From Xanthobacteraceae bacterium (lineage in GTDB: Bacteria > Pseudomonadota > Alphaproteobacteria > Rhizobiales > Xanthobacteraceae), in assembly GCA_030039655.1 (NCBI GenBank), contig JASHVC010000759.1, forward strand, positions 1 to 7,269: a stretch of 7,269 bases of DNA, given 5' to 3'. Positions within the stretch are counted from its first letter, which is position 1; the number at the start of each line of letters is the position of its first letter. Of the stretch, positions 5,632 to 7,269 are shown piece after piece. The notes beneath the pieces are model-generated. The model had not been told where the DNA came from, ran no database searches, and worked only from the letters and a program-made list of their open reading frames with translations. A program made the position numbers and the translations under genes.

Positions 5632-5705
5632 GGTTAGAGCCTAAAGTTAACGTGAAACATGAGCGTCGATCTGGCGAGAAAAACCAATGTTCAGCAGAGC
5701 CTTAA
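5625..5705 (+). other. Candidate small ORF, 26 codons, upstream of ctrA
   Basis: ATG at 5625 to TAA at 5703-5705 encodes a hydrophilic, basic peptide starting MNRLEPKVNVKHERR. AAGGAAGGG at 5608-5616 lies 8 bases upstream, a good ribosome site. Against it, codons such as TTA, CCT, GTT and AAA are unlike the GC-rich usage of nearby genes. No family is recognised. Confidence 0.22.
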
Positions 5706-5758
5706 GGCAAATCTCCAGATTTTGCCCTTGGGATCTTGCGTTCGGGAATTAGGTTTTG

Positions 5759-5788
5759 TTAACCATAACGCCGTTAGTGTTTCGAATC
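5759..5788. promoter_or_regulatory. Probable ctrA control site: TTAACCAT half-site, palindrome and GANTC
   Basis: TTAACCAT at 5759-5766 matches the known CtrA half-site. It merges into a palindrome, TAACG-C-CGTTA (5766-5776), and GAATC follows at 5784-5788. The cluster is about 85-110 bp before the ctrA ATG, a suitable place for autoregulation and CcrM timing. The full TTAA-N7-TTAA consensus is not present. No start site or -10 box could be assigned with confidence. Confidence 0.5.
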
Positions 5789-5870
5789 AGTTTCTTCTTG
5801 GGCGCTTTCCAGGGGCCGCCATATCGGCGAGCCAACGTTGAGCCCGCGCGGCGAGGGAGAGGGAACCGGC

Positions 5871-6572
5871 ATGCGCGTATTGCTGATTGAAGACGATAGC
5901 GCCACCGCGCAATCGATCGAGCTGATGCTCAAGTCTGAGAGCTTCAACGTCTATCGGACCGATCTCGGCGAGGAAGGGATCGATCTGGGCAAGATCTACG
6001 ATTACGACATCATTCTCCTGGACCTGAACCTGCCCGATATGTCGGGCTTCGAGGTTCTGCGGACACTTCGCGTCTCTAAGGTGAAGACGCCGATCCTGAT
6101 CCTGTCGGGGCTTGCCGGCATCGAGGACAAGGTCAGGGGCCTCGGCTTCGGCGCCGACGACTACATGACCAAGCCGTTCCACAAGGACGAGCTGGTAGCA
6201 CGCATCCACGCCATTGTGCGCCGGTCGAAGGGCCATGCCCAATCGGTCATCCAGACCGGCGATCTGGTGGTCAATCTCGACACCAAGACGGTCGAAGTCG
6301 CCTCCGCCCGCGTGCACCTGACCGGCAAGGAATACCAGATGCTGGAGCTGCTCTCGCTCCGCAAAGGTACCACGCTGACCAAGGAAATGTTCCTCAATCA
6401 CCTCTACGGCGGCATGGACGAGCCGGAACTGAAGATTATCGACGTGTTCATCTGCAAGCTGCGCAAGAAGCTCGCCAATGCGTCGAGCGGCAAGAATTAC
6501 ATCGAGACCGTCTGGGGCCGTGGCTACGTGCTGCGCGAGCCGAGCGAAGACGAGGCCAAGATTCCCGCGTGA
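5871..6572 (+). CDS. ctrA: Cell-cycle response regulator CtrA
   Basis: A 233-residue OmpR/PhoB-type transcription factor, essentially full length for CtrA. The receiver domain is 1-120: acidic pocket Asp8/Asp9 in LLIEDD, phospho-acceptor Asp51 in [15 protein letters not shown], the ILSGL switch region and conserved Lys101 in [25 protein letters not shown]. The winged-helix DNA-binding domain is about 125-225, with [51 protein letters not shown] and [10 protein letters not shown], nearly diagnostic of CtrA. In alphaproteobacteria, phospho-CtrA (CckA-ChpT pathway) activates flagellar, chemotaxis and division genes and, in some species, blocks replication initiation. The ATG at 5871 follows GAGGGAGAGGG by about 7 bases. 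The TTG at 5838 would add 11 unrelated residues. The C-terminus ends IPA, so the AA-type ClpXP tail known in Caulobacter is only partly kept. Confidence 0.97.
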   Translation: MRVLLIEDDSATAQSIELMLKSESFNVYRTDLGEEGIDLGKIYDYDIILLDLNLPDMSGFEVLRTLRVSKVKTPILILSGLAGIEDKVRGLGFGADDYMTKPFHKDELVARIHAIVRRSKGHAQSVIQTGDLVVNLDTKTVEVASARVHLTGKEYQMLELLSLRKGTTLTKEMFLNHLYGGMDEPELKIIDVFICKLRKKLANASSGKNYIETVWGRGYVLREPSEDEAKIPA

Positions 6573-6603
6573 TTGCCGTGAGGGGGATGACCGAGTGAGT
6601 GGG

Positions 6604-6632
6604 AAAACCCCGGCCTCGCGGCCGGGGTTTTT
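6604..6632. terminator. Strong intrinsic terminator between ctrA and cheR
   Basis: CCCCGGCC (6608-6615) pairs perfectly with GGCCGGGG (6620-6627) around a TCGC loop. AAAA on the left and TTTTT on the right extend the stem to 12 bp and give a T-run on either strand. It lies 32 bp after the ctrA stop and 48 bp after the cheR stop, so it can end both convergent transcripts. Confidence 0.9.
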
Positions 6633-6679
6633 CGTTACACGGACTTACGTCTCCCCGGCCCTTCTGGGCGAGGAAATCA

Positions 6680-7269
6680 CTACTGTCCGCCGTTTGCTGC
6701 GATGAGACGAACCGCCGGCTTGCCGGCGTTCGGCAGAGATGCCTTCGGGGAGCGCGCATTGGGCGCATAGAGGCCGTGTTTCTCACCCACGACCTTGAAG
6801 CTTTCGGTCAAGCCGACCACGGTCTCGGCAGCGCCAAGTACCAGATAGCCGTCGCTTGCCATTGCCGACGCCAACCGATCGAGCACCTCGACCTTGGTCT
6901 GCGGATCGAAATAGATCAGCACGTTGCGGCAGAAGATCAGGTCGAAAATTCCCAGATGGGAGAAATCCGACAGCAGATTGAGCTGCCGAAACTTGACCAT
7001 GGTGCGGATTTCGGGCGCGATCTGCCAAAGCTCGCGTGTTTGTTTGAAATACCTGACCAAAAACTGGATCGGCAGGCCGCGCTGGACTTCGAACTGGTTG
7101 TAGAGCCCTTCGCGAGCCTTCTCCAACGCTTCTCCGGAAAGATCGCTGGCGAGCAACTCGATGCGCCACCCGGCGAGATCACCTTCCATCTCCTTCAAGC
7201 ACATGGCCAGCGAATACGGCTCCTGACCGGTCGAAGCGGCCGCGCACCAGATGCGGATGGTGCGTGTGC
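6680..7269 (-). CDS. cheR: Chemotaxis protein-glutamate O-methyltransferase CheR (5' end missing)
   Basis: The last 195 residues of a CheR methyltransferase, which transfers methyl groups from S-adenosylmethionine to glutamates of chemoreceptors during adaptation. The frame is open to the right edge. The first visible residues read IRIWCAAASTGQEPYSLAM, the SAM-binding motif I of CheR (usually W.AACSTGEEPYS). Next come ELLASDLSGEALEKAREG (second SAM-contact strand), NQFEVQRGLPIQFLVRYF (the beta-subdomain typical of alphaproteobacterial CheR) and FDLIFCRNVLIYFD, the classic CheR motif before the last strands. About 80 N-terminal residues are missing. A low-complexity tail follows LYAPNA, which is normal in the family. 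The rest of a chemotaxis cluster may lie to the right. It converges on ctrA. Confidence 0.94.
   Translation of the reverse strand, partial: TRTIRIWCAAASTGQEPYSLAMCLKEMEGDLAGWRIELLASDLSGEALEKAREGLYNQFEVQRGLPIQFLVRYFKQTRELWQIAPEIRTMVKFRQLNLLSDFSHLGIFDLIFCRNVLIYFDPQTKVEVLDRLASAMASDGYLVLGAAETVVGLTESFKVVGEKHGLYAPNARSPKASLPNAGKPAVRLIAANGGQ

Larger units (their letters stand above)
5054..5870. other. Long divergent intergenic region between fliJ and ctrA
   Basis: These 817 bases lie between two divergent starts and carry no convincing protein gene of normal size. The composition is visibly richer in A and T than the flanking genes, mainly from about 5260 to 5800. It holds five GANTC sequences (5295, 5311, 5618, 5627, 5784), several TTAA tetramers (5397, 5521, 5534, 5558, 5647, 5702, 5759), an inverted repeat at 5511-5529, and a 26-codon candidate ORF at 5625-5705. 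The plus-strand frames at 5146-5400 and 5659-5841 lack usable ribosome sites and have unlikely composition. Such length fits a multi-promoter control region or a small RNA gene. Confidence 0.6.

Noticed and set aside
5659..5841. 60-codon plus-strand frame just before ctrA
   Set aside because: No ribosome site before its ATG, and it runs through the TTAACCAT/GANTC control block, which explains the sequence better.
5787..6401. 204-codon minus-strand frame opposite ctrA
   Set aside because: Mirrors the codon structure of ctrA; the opposite strand encodes an unmistakable CtrA.

Overview
The window looks like chromosomal DNA of a GC-rich alphaproteobacterium of the order Hyphomicrobiales (Rhizobiales), probably near Bradyrhizobium, Rhodopseudomonas or other Xanthobacteraceae/Nitrobacteraceae. 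The grounds are a complete CtrA cell-cycle regulator, an alphaproteobacterial-type FliJ, a CheR methyltransferase and the style of the transport and ECF sigma genes. The genus is inferred from remembered family resemblance, not from a search. No rRNA, tRNA, CRISPR array, insertion sequence or prophage gene was seen.

Left part (1-2408). The 3' two thirds of a LivF-type branched-chain amino-acid ABC ATPase runs rightward off the left edge. It converges on a leftward three-gene run. In transcription order this run is a solute-binding-protein-like protein without a signal peptide, an exported DUF3617 protein, and an exported VanX/DdpX-type D-Ala-D-Ala dipeptidase. The last two overlap by ATGA. 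A 221-bp divergent intergenic region (2409-2629) follows.

Middle (2630-4633). A 63-aa single-span membrane protein (+ strand) converges on a leftward regulatory pair: an ECF sigma factor (3916-4458) and its membrane anti-sigma factor with an RskA C-terminal domain (2846-3835). The 80-bp gap between them holds a perfect AGGAGG followed by a five-codon reading frame.

Right part (4634-7269). fliJ (- strand) and ctrA (+ strand) are divergent across an 817-bp intergenic region. That region is AT-richer than the genes and holds a TTAACCAT CtrA-type half-site, five GANTC (CcrM) sites, inverted repeats and a 26-codon candidate small ORF. ctrA ends at a strong 12-bp-stem terminator shared with the convergent cheR, which runs off the right edge. 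Together fliJ, ctrA and cheR form a motility, chemotaxis and cell-cycle neighbourhood.

Most genes belong to known families. I do not see a clear undescribed multi-gene system. The parts most worth a second look are the long ctrA/fliJ control region with its possible small ORF, the minigene between sigma and anti-sigma, and the signal-less binding protein beside an exported D-Ala-D-Ala dipeptidase.
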